A program made the translations under genes and the position numbers. The notes below the pieces were generated by a model. That model did not search any database, was not told the DNA's origin, and was given only the letters and a program-made list of their open reading frames with translations. A stretch of DNA of 64,000 nt. It comes from Cyclina sinensis (Eukaryota > Mollusca > Bivalvia > Venerida > Veneridae). The stretch spans positions 42,815,134-42,879,133 of the forward strand of contig JAAONU010000001.1 in NCBI GenBank assembly GCA_012932295.1, written 5' to 3'. Every line of letters begins with the position of its first letter. The first letter of the stretch is position 1. This document shows, piece by piece, positions 35,685 to 46,143 of the stretch.

Positions 35685-35840
35685 CTATGTCAGAGAATAT
35701 GCGTCAGTGATTAACATTTCATGAGTATTTAAAACCTGTTGGATGGTGCTTAAATTTCTAAATAACATAGAAAATTCGGTAGGTTTCAAAAACAAAAGAA
35801 CAAAAGTCCGATTAAATTCTTTTGAAATGTAGATTGACAG
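35685..35840 (-). pseudogene. Decayed relative of the block V exon
   Basis: The - strand reads YISKEFNRTF and ...TEFSMLFRNLST, which lines up with YINRRRRRSF and ...YSEAFRKLQG at 30.9 kb with a one-residue shift. There is no convincing donor. The alignment is by eye and weak alone. Confidence 0.2.
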
Positions 35841-36239
35841 AAAACAAACCCACTCCTCCGAAAAGTTTTTTAAGTTCATTTCTGAAACAATTTGAAATCT
35901 TGAAATAAAACTTGATTATTGCTCAGAAAAAAACGAAAACCTGTTGAAGGTGTAAAATGAAAGAAATGCTGCTGAAATATTTACGCATGATAAATCATAG
36001 ATACACAATTTCACTTTCCTATGCTTTACTGCAGTACAAACACATTCTTTAAGTAATGTTATATTTTACAAAAAAACATGAAAGTTCAAATGCATGAATT
36101 ATCAATAGTCAATAAAATTTATAGCTTTTTAAGTATTACAAGAAAATGAAAACTAATGGAAACCAGATCATTTCATTCAAATAAAGCACGGAGCAGTACT
36201 CTAAAGCAAAGGTAGGGGTTTCTATAATTCAATTATAAA

Positions 36240-36337
36240 TTATATTATAATTTTAGCATTAAATTGTATGATGCATAGTCCAGACTCCGATTTTCTTGCA
36301 AGGTCTTTAAATGGGATACAAAAGTTCAAAATTTCTT
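36240..36337 (-). pseudogene. Exon-like segment of the - strand family (block V, copy at 36.3 kb)
   Basis: After an acceptor ('cacttgtgggtag') the - strand reads EILNFCIPFKDLARKSESG followed by LC. This matches EHLLRHVIVFKIFANSLTRF followed by KC at 49.8 kb in position and hydrophobic pattern. It then runs AT-rich to a stop, and no donor is evident. Confidence 0.3.
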
Positions 36338-36459
36338 CTACCCACAAGTGTGCTCCGAAATAAATTGACGTATGTACAGACTTGTATAAGCTAGCAGACG
36401 ATTCTGTTTTTAACTGGCACGAGGTTTCTGAATATCGTGCCAAATAGGTTTCGAACTCA

Positions 36460-37045
36460 CTAAAATAGGGAAGAATCAGGAGGACAATATGGAATGTCTC
36501 TAAGACAAATATTAAGAGTGGCAGCCGTCAGTGGTTTATACTGATGTAGTCATTATTTCTAACAGGCCAGGCTTTTTTCATAGTGACTCGTCCAAGATGA
36601 CTCCATGTCAAAGTATTTGTCCAAAGTCATTTCTGTAGAAATAATGTGAAATTGAAAAAATGTCTAAAAATAGACTGATAGTCTACGTCTTCCTTAAGCA
36701 TCTTAAATGTGATTTCGTAAACAATGAAAATTTTAGAAACCTATGGCGAGACGAAACGATATCAAAACAAGATTAAAACAAAAGTTTAACTTACAACCAC
36801 CCATCTTCCTATAGAGACTTTTTGTCTTTTCTACACTTGCTGAGCCAAATACTTCTGTTTTAATCTTTAGATTATTGAAGAATTCTTTTCCACACCGGAG
36901 AATTTTTTGTTGTTTTTGTTTTGTTTGTTTGTTTGTTTTTCTTCGATTCATATCAGCTTTTAAAACAGACTTGGATATTACGAAAATCGCAGAGCAAATA
37001 TTAACTTGTAAGCAGTCAAGAAAATCATGCATTTTTAGGATTTAT
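36460..37045. other. Intergenic DNA with a (GTTT)n patch
   Basis: 'tttgtttgtttgtttgtttt' lies at about 36919-36938. Opposing open frames at 36733-37032 and 36875-37141 are unsupported. Confidence 0.4.
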
Positions 37046-37051
37046 AACAGT

Positions 37052-37130
37052 CGGTTACACGAATTACCGGAAACCACAGGAAATACCGGAAACTACCAGA
37101 AACACCGAAAAATACCGGAAACCCCTTTAA
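37052..37130 (+). repeat. CCGGAAA short-unit array, left member of an inverted pair
   Basis: 'ggttacacgaattaccggaa' (from 37053) followed by several 'accggaaac' units. Its inverted counterpart lies at 39663-39722. Confidence 0.7.
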
Positions 37131-37434
37131 AAATAAGTTAACAGTTGAAACTAGATACGCTTACAAATGACAAATACAGTATCTATAAACATTTTAACAA
37201 ATGCAAACAATATCAAGTACGAAACAAGTTATATTACATAAACAAATATTAATATCCCTAAATAAACAGAAACAAGACATAATTATCTATGTTGTAAATA
37301 TCAAGCTGATATGATGACATTCAGTTAGTACTTTTTGATGCGAATTATTATTTAACAATTTTAACTTTTGTATATTTGGCCAAAAAGAACAATAATATTT
37401 AGGGAAATATCCTTTACTTAAGAAATAATAAATA

Positions 37435-37579
37435 TGTTCCTATTTTTTATGAGTGAATAAAATATAGGCAGTCGTTCGGATGCGTAGGAATTAAATCACG
37501 AGTGCGTAGCACGAGTGATTTAATTCCGCTGCATCCGAACGACTGCCTATATTTCTTTCACTCATAAAAAATAGGAACA
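37435..37579. mobile_element. Snap-back hairpin element A
   Basis: Arms 37435-37505 and 37509-37579 are inverted copies with about eight differences. The apex is 'cacgagtgcgtagcacgagt'. There is no coding content; the arms are rich in 'tgttcctattttttatgagt'-type sequence. Confidence 0.85.
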
Positions 37580-37599
37580 AAGTTATTATTCCGATTCTA

Positions 37600-38390
37600 A
37601 CCACGAAAATATCAAGAACTATTTTTGCAAGCATTTATGTAAAGTGTGCAATTCGTCAGTAGGCGGGGTAAGCTGTTACAATTTACACCCTAGTGTAGAG
37701 AGGAGTACATACCGGAATTTATCGATACTGATATTTATTCATAAAATCTGCAATTAATTTAAACAAAAGACAAACGTAGATAATCTTTTTAAAACAACAC
37801 AAAAAATTTCCATGAATAACAATAACAGTAAACTTTATTGTCAGTTTCTGCGGTGTAAGTAGGTTTGCAGACGAACCGGAAGTTTGTCTACTACTACAAC
37901 ATTTACTACGATCGTTTCGTTTTGTTTATGTCACGTGATATAATTTCATTCATAAACGGAAATTGGAACTATTTCCATAGCGTTGCGTTGCAACATTTTC
38001 CCATGGTGAAAAAATAAGTTTGTACTTATTAAGTACGAGTGCCTGATATTTGTTTACCTGAAAAGGGATTTATTTTTTGAACTGTCACATTTAAGAAATA
38101 AAATTATACTAAGTTTACGGCAAAAAGAGAAAATACGATCAAACTATGTGTAGTGTGGAATAGGTGGGCGCACAATGTAACTGCCATATTTTATCGTAGA
38201 ATAAAAAAACAACTGGTTTTCCTATATGTTTATGAAGTAAATATATCAGATCGTGTTAGAATTAGAGATAAATGTAATACGAACAGGCAAGTAAAAATGA
38301 TACACTTAATATGCCACATGAATATTTAAAAAAAGTTGTTGATTTCTTTCAATATTTCCGAGTGTTCATTCTGGAGTCAAAAGTTTAATT
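37600..38390. other. Intergenic DNA, nothing recognised
   Basis: AT-rich unique sequence. Confidence 0.4.
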
Positions 38391-38394
38391 ATTA

Positions 38395-39560
38395 TTATGC
38401 CCCCTCTTCAAAGAAGTGGGGGTATATTGCTTTGCATTTGTCTGTCTGTCGGTCGGTCCGTCGACCAAATGGTTTCCGACCAATAACTAAAGAATGCTTA
38501 GGCCTAGGAACTTCAAACTTGGTAGAATGATTGTCCATCACCAGTAGATGACCCCTATTGATTTTGGGGTCAAGCGGTCAAAGGTCAAAGTCACATTGAC
38601 CTTGTAGGTAGAAACGGTTTCCGACCAATAACTAAAGAACGCTTAGGCCTAGGAACTTCAAACTTAGTAGGATGATTGTCCATCATCAGTAGATGATCCC
38701 TATTGATTTTGGGATCAAGGGGTCAAAGGTCAAGGTCACATTGACCTTGTAGGAAGAAACGGTTTCCGACCAATATCTAAAGAACGCTTTGACCTAGGTT
38801 CATCAATCTTGGTATGCTAGTTGGTCATCACCAGTAAATGACCCCTATTGATTTTGAAGTCATTAGGTCAAAGGTCAAGATCATAGGGACCTTCATCCTA
38901 TGAACGGTTTCCGATCAATAACTAGAGAACGCTTTGACCTAGGTTCACCAAACTTAGTACGCTGGTTGGTCATCACCAGTAGATGACCCTGTAGATTTTA
39001 AGGTCATTGGGTCAAAGGTCAAGCTCACAGGGACCTTCATTCTAAAAAAGGTTTCCGATCAATAACTAAAGAACGCTTTGACCTAGGTTCACCAAACTTG
39101 GTATGCTGGTTGGTCATTATCAGTAGATGACCCCTATTGACTTTGAGGTCATTAGATCAAAGATCAAGATCACAGAGACTTTCATCTTAAAAACGGTTTC
39201 CGATCAATAACTAGAGAACGCTTTGACCTAGGTTCACCAAACTTGGTATGCTGGTTGGTCATCACCAGTAGATGACCCCCTATTGATTTTGAGGTCATTA
39301 AGTCAAACGTCAAGCTCACAGAGACTTTGACTCTAAAAACGGTTTCCGATCAATAACTAGAGAATGCTTTGACCTAGGTTCACCAAACTTGGTGTGCTGG
39401 TTGGTCATGACCAGTAAATGACCCCTATTGATTTTGAGGTCATTAAGTCAAAGGTCAAGGCCACAGGGACATTGATCCTAAAAACGGTTTCTGATCAATA
39501 ACTAGAGAACGCTTTGGCCCAACCACAATCAATTAGGTGCTGCCGGGGGGCATTTATGTT
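38395..39560 (+). mobile_element. 1.2-kb element of eight 145-bp units with TATGCCCCC ends
   Basis: Starts 'attatgccccctc' (38395) and ends 'gccggggggcatttatg' (about 39542-39558). A TCTG/CGGT head lies at 38438-38465. Units begin 'ggtttccga.caataacta' at 38471, 38616, 38761, 38906, 39050, 39195, 39341 and 39486, a period of 144-146 bp. Each has 'accagtagatgacccctatt' and 'aaaggtcaag.tcaca'. No ORF. Confidence 0.85.
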
Positions 39561-39662
39561 TTACAAACATTTCTTGTTATTGAAAGTGTTCATCTGTAAA
39601 TTTAATGCGCATAATTCATACATTTCTCAAACATTTTACAAACACATTTTAGCCTATTACTT

Positions 39663-39722
39663 TCAGAGTTTTCCGGTATTTTCCGGTGTTCCCGGTGGTT
39701 TCCGGTAATTCGTGTGACCCTA
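39663..39722 (-). repeat. CCGGAAA array, right member of an inverted pair
   Basis: Reverse complement begins 'gggtcacacgaattaccgga' and continues 'aaccaccgggaacaccgg', matching 37053 onward. Confidence 0.7.
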
Positions 39723-39769
39723 TTCAGGAGTTTCTTCGCTAGACATGATTTTGATGATAATTCTTGATA

Positions 39770-39845
39770 CCTTGTTTGTAAAACTAATTGATCTAACAAG
39801 AAATGTCCGCCCAACGCTTTTATGAAGATTGTGCTGATTATAACG
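39770..39845 (-). pseudogene. Exon-like block IV, copy c
   Basis: The - strand reads QHNLHKSVGRTFLVRSISF before a possible donor (AAG|GTATCA) near 39771. The match with 24.6 kb covers SxGRTxxVRSxS. Another frame reads ALGGHFLLDQLVLQT. Frame and function are uncertain. Confidence 0.3.
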
Positions 39846-39859
39846 TGCACTTCTTATGT

Positions 39860-40740
39860 AATTACATGTTACCGTTCTAATGATGCATTTTTGATAAAGA
39901 ATTACAGCTGCACTTTTTGTACTAACACTAAAGTCTGCTACTGGAGACTATCCTAACGTAAAGAGTCTCCTTACAAAAATCTGTAATTATAAATAATCAC
40001 GTCGACGTATTCCTGTCATGATCTTGCTTGAGCTATGAGTCAAAGACTCAAATTCAAACCAACAGAAAAGTCCGGCAGAATAAACATATACTGTTAACTG
40101 TTTTTTTGTTTGTTTGTTTTTTTTTTTTTTATTTGTTTGTTTGTTTTTTGTTTTCTGCCAGTGACGTCAGTTTTTGAATAACATTTCTGTAAATACTTAA
40201 TATCTTTACTGGCGAAATGGTTTCATTTAAAATCCATACTGGAAAAATGTATTTGCATCGAATGATCAGTCCTACTCCCTGTTAATAATTTTGCTTAAAA
40301 GCGATCGTAGTCAATTAAAATGTAGTTAATTGATCTAACGATATGTAAAAAGCGTCTTAAAGTTTAAGACTAAGGGGTTTCTTGGATTTTCAGAATGAAC
40401 AAATCCTGTTGATTTAATTCAGTTTGAATGCCTTTTTATCTACGTAGGGTCGTGTTTTTATTTTTTTATAATTAAACACAAGTGTTGAGTGCATATTCTC
40501 GAAACTATTATTAAACACCTGATTTTCGAAATATCATCTGGTATCAGTTTTTTTTAATTCTATTTTACTTTTATAGCAGTAATTATTGTTACTATAATCT
40601 TGCGTGCAAACATTTTCATGTAATCAATTCTAAGTACAGAACCGTTATTCAATAAATCTGCTGGGAACATCTTTGTTTAGTCTGAGGTTGAAATCCGATG
40701 ATTAAACACATGTTAAAGGGATATTCGTTTTAATAACAGT
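39860..40740. other. Intergenic DNA with a T/GTTT tract
   Basis: (GTTT)n and poly(T) at 40103-40154. A possible weak relic of block IV ('aattgatctaac') is at 40328. Otherwise nothing is seen. Confidence 0.4.
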
Positions 40741-40749
40741 TCATGAAAG

Positions 40750-40880
40750 TGTTACCTGTATATTACAAAACTACCTCATACTGAGGTCAGCTTTGTAAAC
40801 TTTTGTTTACCTACCTGGATATTAATCACTAGTCTCTTCGTTTGAAATCAAAGTCTTAATTCTAGTTCTTACCTCTTTGA
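40750..40880. repeat. Segmental duplicate block II, copy 3
   Basis: 'gttacctgtatattac' ... 'catactgaggtcag' ... 'tttgaaatcaaagtcttaat' overlaps the 3' edge of the exon below and its intron start. It is the reference copy for the 26.7, 33.0 and 48.8 kb blocks. Confidence 0.5.
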
Positions 40881-40984
40881 CCTCAAGAAAATGACTTTTC
40901 ATGTAAATAGATATTGAACTTGCTGTCAAAACGGTGGCTAAAGTAGAAAACATTTCTAGTTCATAATCAAAGCGTTCAAAGCGC
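40873..40984 (-). CDS. Best-preserved exon of the - strand family (block V)
   Basis: The acceptor 'cgctgtctaaccag' and donor GAG|GTAAGAAC bound 112 bases: one carry-over base plus 37 codons, ending in phase 0. The peptide begins RFERFDYELEMFSTLATVLT, then ASSISIYMK, and ends SHFLEVKE. It appears partly helical and moderately hydrophobic. Related exon-like segments lie at 49768-49843, 36240-36337 and 30865-30973, all on the - strand, suggesting repeated local duplication. I do not recognise the protein. Confidence 0.4.
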
Positions 40985-41039
40985 CTGGTTAGACAGCGAA
41001 TGCCAATGCACACATTTTGCTTTCGTAATTATCCCTCTT

Positions 41040-41545
41040 CCTGGAAACCTTTTTCTGGAATCAAGAGAGTATTCAAATCAGCGAAATGATAATTTTGTAT
41101 GTACGTGTTAGTATTAACATTCAGATGGCCATGGGATGAAATGAATTCGGTCATTCATTTATTTGTCTTTTAGATCGCGTACGGGTACATTTATACTGAT
41201 ACATTATTACTATAAGGACAACTTATTGAATTTTTTAAAACAGCAAATCAGCATGAATGAAAAAAGTAACAAACCAACAAGTAAAACTTTTTTCCGTTGC
41301 TTTCTGTTATTTATTTCCATTTCCTAGCCGAAATCTACACAGAGTCTAAGGTTGCAATGTCCTTCCTTAACATAGTGTCCCTTTAGTTTAGAAGTACAGT
41401 ATAGATTGTTTTTATGACTGCACTACTTTTTTTCCACACAACACGAACTCAGTGGCGTAGAGAAAGGAGGTGCGCATTTATTATTTTTTTTAAACAAAAT
41501 TTCAGTTGCTTTGCTAAATCCCGGAATCTTAACGTATTTTTCCAC
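41040..41545. other. Intergenic DNA, nothing recognised
   Basis: AT-rich unique sequence before the composite element. Confidence 0.4.
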
Positions 41546-41558
41546 ATTTCGTGGGCTT

Positions 41559-41763
41559 AGCGCAGAACAGTCGTAACTGAAATTTTGAAAACTTTTCAGG
41601 AGAGTGAAAAAACATTACCATTATCTTGATTTTGATGAAAAACATGTACTTTTGCAAATAAGAAGGTTTTTGAATTAATTTTATATTAACAGTTTTGATG
41701 TTTATTTAATTTATGTATTAAAGAGAAGTTTGTGAAAAACTGAGTTACGACTGTTTTGCGCCG
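41559..41763. mobile_element. Putative 205-bp MITE
   Basis: 'agcgcagaacagtcgtaact' at the left and 'agttacgactgttttgcgcc' at the right form about 25-bp terminal inverted repeats around AT-rich DNA. No target duplication was established. Confidence 0.45.
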
Positions 41764-42244
41764 AAAAATGACAAATTGTTTGAATTTTTTTTTGCAAAAC
41801 AGTCGTATCTGAAACTGAAATGAAATGTTGTCCTTGAAAGTTTATATTTAACTGCTACTTTTTGTAAGTTTCTTATTTCATATGTAAAAAATAATTACTT
41901 AGAAATATTGCATTTATTTAAGGTTACAAATAAGCTATCTGTAATGTCCAATATTGAGAAGCTGATATCTAACAGAGCAAAAAAAAAAGATGAAATAATA
42001 AAATTTAATTATCTGCAATGTTTACTTCATTCTGTATAATGCAAGTCACAAAATACTTCTTCGGTATACACAACAAACTAACAATAAAAGGTCTGTCACC
42101 TATCTATTTTTTTGTTTTGTTAATATTCTTCCATGGCTGTTCAAATTCAGCGTAAGGCTAAAATATTCTTACTAAAACATACAGTATGAACAACATAATA
42201 TCCTTCAATCAACATAACTAGATCACTAAATGCACATTCTAAGA

Positions 42245-43430
42245 GGAGAGCAAAAGAGAACAGAACTGAGCAGACATTTTCCTGTGATGAGTTGCATTCA
42301 CAACTAAACAAAGCTACTCATGCAGACAGAAGAGATAAAATGCATAAAGAGCTCTCTGATTCTGGATGATGTCAGTTTGACAAAGAGAGACACATTTTGC
42401 TCTTGGAACTGGTACACACTCAGTCCTTAATTGTCCCAGAATAATAGCTGAAGAAATATGACAGTGTTTCTAGAATGATAGAAAAGGTCTACAGTGTTAC
42501 ATAATTAATATTTAAGAAAAATGAACATAGTTGGGGGGACTCTTCATCAAGAACAGAGTTCCTCTAGAGAGAATGGCCGACAGTGTGTAACAAATGCTTT
42601 GACAGCTGTTTTGAAAGCTAAAAATATCCTCTAACATTATGGGCACTAGAAGACACTGACTATATCTTAACAAAATTAATGAAGATAATCTTTATGTGTC
42701 CTTGACATTGATACCATTCCTGCAACAGTTGCAACTGGTCACCCACATTGCACCTACAGACTTATTCAACTAGTGCCCCATTCTATTCTTTAAATGATGC
42801 TGTTGATTCTCTTATGAAAGCTCTGCGATGACAGGTTGTTTATTGACTACAGGAAATTCTGATCCTTGTTATTCTACCAACATCCTTATAAATGAAGGTT
42901 GTTATTATCTGTTTGTCTCGCACAACAGAAATGATTAGGTATGTTAGCCCCAGATGGCACAGCATATCTGAAGGAACACAAATATATCTTTAATTTGTGT
43001 AACTTTATTTGGCATCTTGCTTCCTTTCTAAATTTGGAACAACCCCCTCCTTTTGAAATTGCTGCCATTGCTAAGCCCATTACACAAAACTTTATTAAAG
43101 GCAATGAAAATACAACAGATAGTGACATCAGCTTTAGCCTTTCTTAACCAGTGTCTGATGGTTAATACAGTTGAAAGCTTTACATGGCAAATGAAGCAAT
43201 AGCAAAGGCAAAATTTGCTCTTGGTGTAGATTCCAATTCAGATGACAGTAGCTACAGATTTGAAGAAGCAATTAATAGCTCCAGAGCTGAAGACATGGAT
43301 TTGGACAACAGTGATAAGATCCTTAGATGTACTGTCAGTTATTTATTAGATGACAGCCATTATGATGAAAGTAACAATGTTTTTGTTATTGGTAATAGCA
43401 GTCTTGATAGTATAATACTAATATAGGTGG
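42245..43430 (+). pseudogene. Relic of a transposon-associated OTU/C76-like cysteine protease ORF
   Basis: Recognisable pieces occur in order, in several frames with stops between them: ENGRQCVTNALTAVLKAKN (about 42567-42624; the Cys is in the position of the usual catalytic QC), TGCLLTTGNSDPC (near 42834), YYLF.SHNRND..GMLAPDGTAYLK (near 42905-42975), NFIWHLASFLNLEQ and a tail with acidic DSNSDDSSYRFEEA (43210-43270). This order (GxQC, cLlTig, FDSHSR-like, DGTA) matches a protease-like domain I know from helicase- or transposon-linked invertebrate proteins. Stops and frame changes mean it is not functional. Confidence 0.6.
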
Positions 43431-43682
43431 TGAGAGTGAAAAGACTATGTAGGTGTTGAGAGTGAAAACACCAATGTAGGTGCTGAAAATACAGATTTAG
43501 ATGTTGAAAGTGAAAAGACCATTGTAGATATTGAGAGTGCAAATACTCTTGTAGGTAATGATAGTGATAATACTGATGTAGGTGTTTAGAATAAAAAGAC
43601 CGACGTAGGTGTTGAAAGTGAAAAGACCGATGTAGGTGTTGAGAGTGCAAATACTGATCCAGATTTTGAGAGTGAAAATACT
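43427..43682 (+). repeat. Coding minisatellite, part 1 (27-bp, 9-residue units)
   Basis: Units like 'gatgtaggtgttgagagtga' plus 'aaagact' encode T-D-V-G-V-E-S-E-K repeats in the ancestral frame, now with stops and small indels. It follows directly on the acidic tail of the protease relic. Confidence 0.75.
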
Positions 43683-44237
43683 ATTATTATGGTTACCTAA
43701 TGCTTTATATAACTTGTATTTTTTTTTGCCTGTTTCCTGGCATTTTTTCATCTTTCAAATACGCTAGCAACAATTATTCAGGTCCAGGCAACAGTTCAAA
43801 CTGTTGACAGGGCAATAGTTTGAACTATTTCAATGTTGACTTTTTAACCAATCATATGCTTTCATTGTGCGCAATAGGATGCGCAATAGGATGTTATAAA
43901 GTGAAAGTTACTAAAATTGAATACATGTACATTTTTCAGTGACCCTGACGGCGCTTTACGTTCATTTAATTCCATTTCATATTTTTATTGTACCCAAGTT
44001 TGGTGTCGGATCTGTACCGGCTTTTAGCCCAAACAAACCAAGCATTTACATACGATGATCAGTCCTCAGCCGACAACTGGTGAAAAAAAATCTTGAGCTG
44101 GTCAAAACTATTGTCCCGAAGACATTCCGAACTATTGCCCGAGGCCTAATGGCCTCAGCAACAGTTCGAAAGTCTTCACTGAAACCTCAGGACAAAAGTG
44201 TTGACTGTTCCCCAAACACACATGAAATAACTGTATA
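43683..44237. mobile_element. Insertion splitting the minisatellite
   Basis: About 555 bp of unrelated sequence divides two arrays that are otherwise continuous. It contains palindromic 'caatagtttgaactatt' and 'gaactattgcccgaggccta' / 'tggcctcagcaacagttc' segments, a style seen in bivalve palindromic repeats. Its exact ends are not certain. Confidence 0.5.
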
Positions 44238-44628
44238 ATGTAGGTGTTAAAAGTGAAAATACTGATGCAGATGTTGAGACCGAAAAGATAGATGTAGGTG
44301 TTGATAGTGAAAAGACTGATGTAGGTGTTGAAGACTAATGCAGATGTTGAGAATGAAAAGACTGATGTAGGTGTTCAAACTGATGCAGGTGTTGAGAATG
44401 AAAATACTGATGTAGGTGTTCAAACTGATGCAAGTGTTGAGAATGAAAAGACTGATGTAGGTGTTGAAACTGATGCAGATGTTGAGAGTGAAAAGACTAA
44501 TGTAGGTGTTGAAGACTAATGCAGGTGTTGAGAATGAAAAGACTGATGTAGGTGTTGAAACTGATGCAGGTGTTGAGAGTGAAAAGACTAATGTAGGTCT
44601 TGAAAATAAAAATACTGACATCTAACAA
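44238..44628 (+). repeat. Coding minisatellite, part 2 (45-bp, 15-residue units)
   Basis: Units encode variants of T-D-V-G-V-Q/E-T-D-A-G-V-E-N-E-K. A 64-codon stretch (44325-44519) remains open. The array appears to be the continuation of part 1, with a longer unit formed by adding 'caaactgatgcaggtgtt'. Confidence 0.75.
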
Positions 44629-44815
44629 ATTACTCCCAGTACATCTAAGGATCTTATTGCTGTTATCCAAGTCACAAAGAACTGCTTTAATTCTAATCTA
44701 CTTTATATTATCAGGAGACTAACTGCTTCTTCAAATCTGTAGCTACTGTCATCTGAATCAGAACCTACACCAAGAACACAATTTGCCTCTGTTATTGCTT
44801 CATCTGCCATCTAAA
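44620..44815 (-). pseudogene. Inverted copy of the acidic tail of the protease ORF
   Basis: On the - strand 44735-44815 reads 'atggcagatgaagcaataac' and then GSDSDDSSYRFEEAV, matching + strand 43184-43275. Further on, 'aataagatccttagatgtac' matches 43313-43332. A second copy of the ORF thus points back toward the first across the minisatellite. Confidence 0.7.
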
Positions 44816-44825
44816 GTTTGAAACT

Positions 44826-45019
44826 TCTTACGAACATGAAAGTTCATAACAGAAAGATGCAATGCATCTTAGCATAAACCACCCAGAGTGGGATTCGAAC
44901 TTCGATCTCCCGCGTGACATGCCAACGCTCTGACCACTGAGTCAATGAATCGATTCCCTGACGCAGTTGCAAGTGGTTGTATTTATACAATTATCGAAGG
45001 TGTGCACTAGACCGTAACA
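44826..45019 (-). mobile_element. tRNA-derived SINE, copy 1
   Basis: On the - strand an A-box-like 'tgactcagtggtcagagcg' precedes a B box GTTCGAATCCC at 44889-44900. The tail reads 'gatgcattgcatctttctgt' and 'ttcatgttcgtaag'. It interrupts the inverted protease copy. Confidence 0.75.
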
Positions 45020-45157
45020 CATCCCCGCTTGAGAAAGTCATCATTTATGATGACGAATGGTGTTGTGTATTTTTTAAATCAATGGATCAGACAGAAATCT
45101 TGAAAGATTCTATTTAAGAATAAATTTTTATAACGAAGTAAAGGATAGGTCATCCAA

Positions 45158-45362
45158 GACGAGCCCCCATCTTACAAACATGGAAGTTCACAACAGTTGG
45201 ATGCAGTGCATCTTAGAATACACAACCCAGAACGGAATTCGAACCGAGATCTCCCGCGTGACACGCCAATGCCCTAACCACTGAGCCAAAGAATCGATTC
45301 CCTGATGCAGTTGTCAGAGGCTGAATTTATACAATTATCGAAGGAGTGCACTAGACCGTAAC
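45158..45362 (-). mobile_element. tRNA-derived SINE, copy 2
   Basis: Same family as 44826-45019: 'ttggctcagtggttagggc' then GGTTCGAATTCC on the - strand, with the 5' part 'gttacggtctagtgcactcc' and the 3' part ending 'gtaagatgggggctcgtc'. Together with copy 1 it splits the inverted protease relic. Confidence 0.75.
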
Positions 45363-45379
45363 AAACTGTATTCATCATA

Positions 45380-45570
45380 TGATCAGACACTCGTTCAAGA
45401 AGTGTAAAGCTTATGCCACTATCTGTTGATGTGCTCATAATCTTAGAGGGTAAATATAGCTTTCAAAAGCAGCTGCCAAAGCATATGTGACACATTTTCG
45501 GCCATTCCCTCTAAATGAACCCTGCCCTTTAAAGAGTCCCTTTAACTATGTTAATTTTTTCTAAACATTA
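45380..45570 (-). pseudogene. Inverted copy of the protease N-terminal region, internally deleted
   Basis: On the - strand 'agagggaatggccgaaaatg' and 'tgctttggcagctgcttttg' match + strand 42565-42620. The sequence then jumps to 'aacagatagtggcataagct', equivalent to 43114-43135, so about 450 bp of the domain is deleted. Confidence 0.65.
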
Positions 45571-45574
45571 GAAA

Positions 45575-46045
45575 TTGCGTAGGGTGCAAAATAAGGATTT
45601 TGTTTACCATTATAAAAAATCTGAACTGACAGACCTATAAACATACAGTTTGATACAAAGCATATTTTTATTCAAAATGTATTTTCTTTAACCTGAAGTT
45701 TAACTGATGGATCCATATAATAAATAGGTAATAATGAATATCAAATAGAATTATCTAAATTCATAAGTGTTTTCACAAATTAACTGCAAATCTTTTAAGA
45801 TACATTTTATCTACCTCTTTGTTATATGCATGGATAATTACTACTTCAAAGTCTAGCTTAATTAGTCATTAGCCAATTTCTTTCCTTTTCTTACATTTCC
45901 AGCACCATGTGTTACCAAACAGTAAGGACAAGGTCAAATAAACAAAATACAATGACATCATCACTTATGTCAGTGATGAGGTCATATGTATAAAAATTAG
46001 TTGCTTCCCTCTCAGTTCATTTACATCTATTTTTTATGCAAAATG
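45575..46045. other. Interior of the composite element, nothing coding
   Basis: AT-rich. A small hairpin 'tgacatcatcac' / 'gtgatgaggtca' sits at 45952-45983. Confidence 0.4.
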
Positions 46046-46143
46046 GTCTCAACTGCAGTTACGACCGTTTTGCACTTAAGCCGTCTGATACAACCTTATG
46101 CCATCTGACTATTTTAAAAGGTTTCTGTGCAGATATAGAGGAT

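Noticed and set aside
38395..39560. CRISPR-like array because of regular 145-bp spacing
   Set aside because: The repeats are whole diverged 145-bp units with no unique spacers, in a eukaryotic genome.
44247..44621. 124-codon - strand ORF
   Set aside because: Antisense reading of the coding minisatellite; the sense frame gives the unit that continues the protease ORF.
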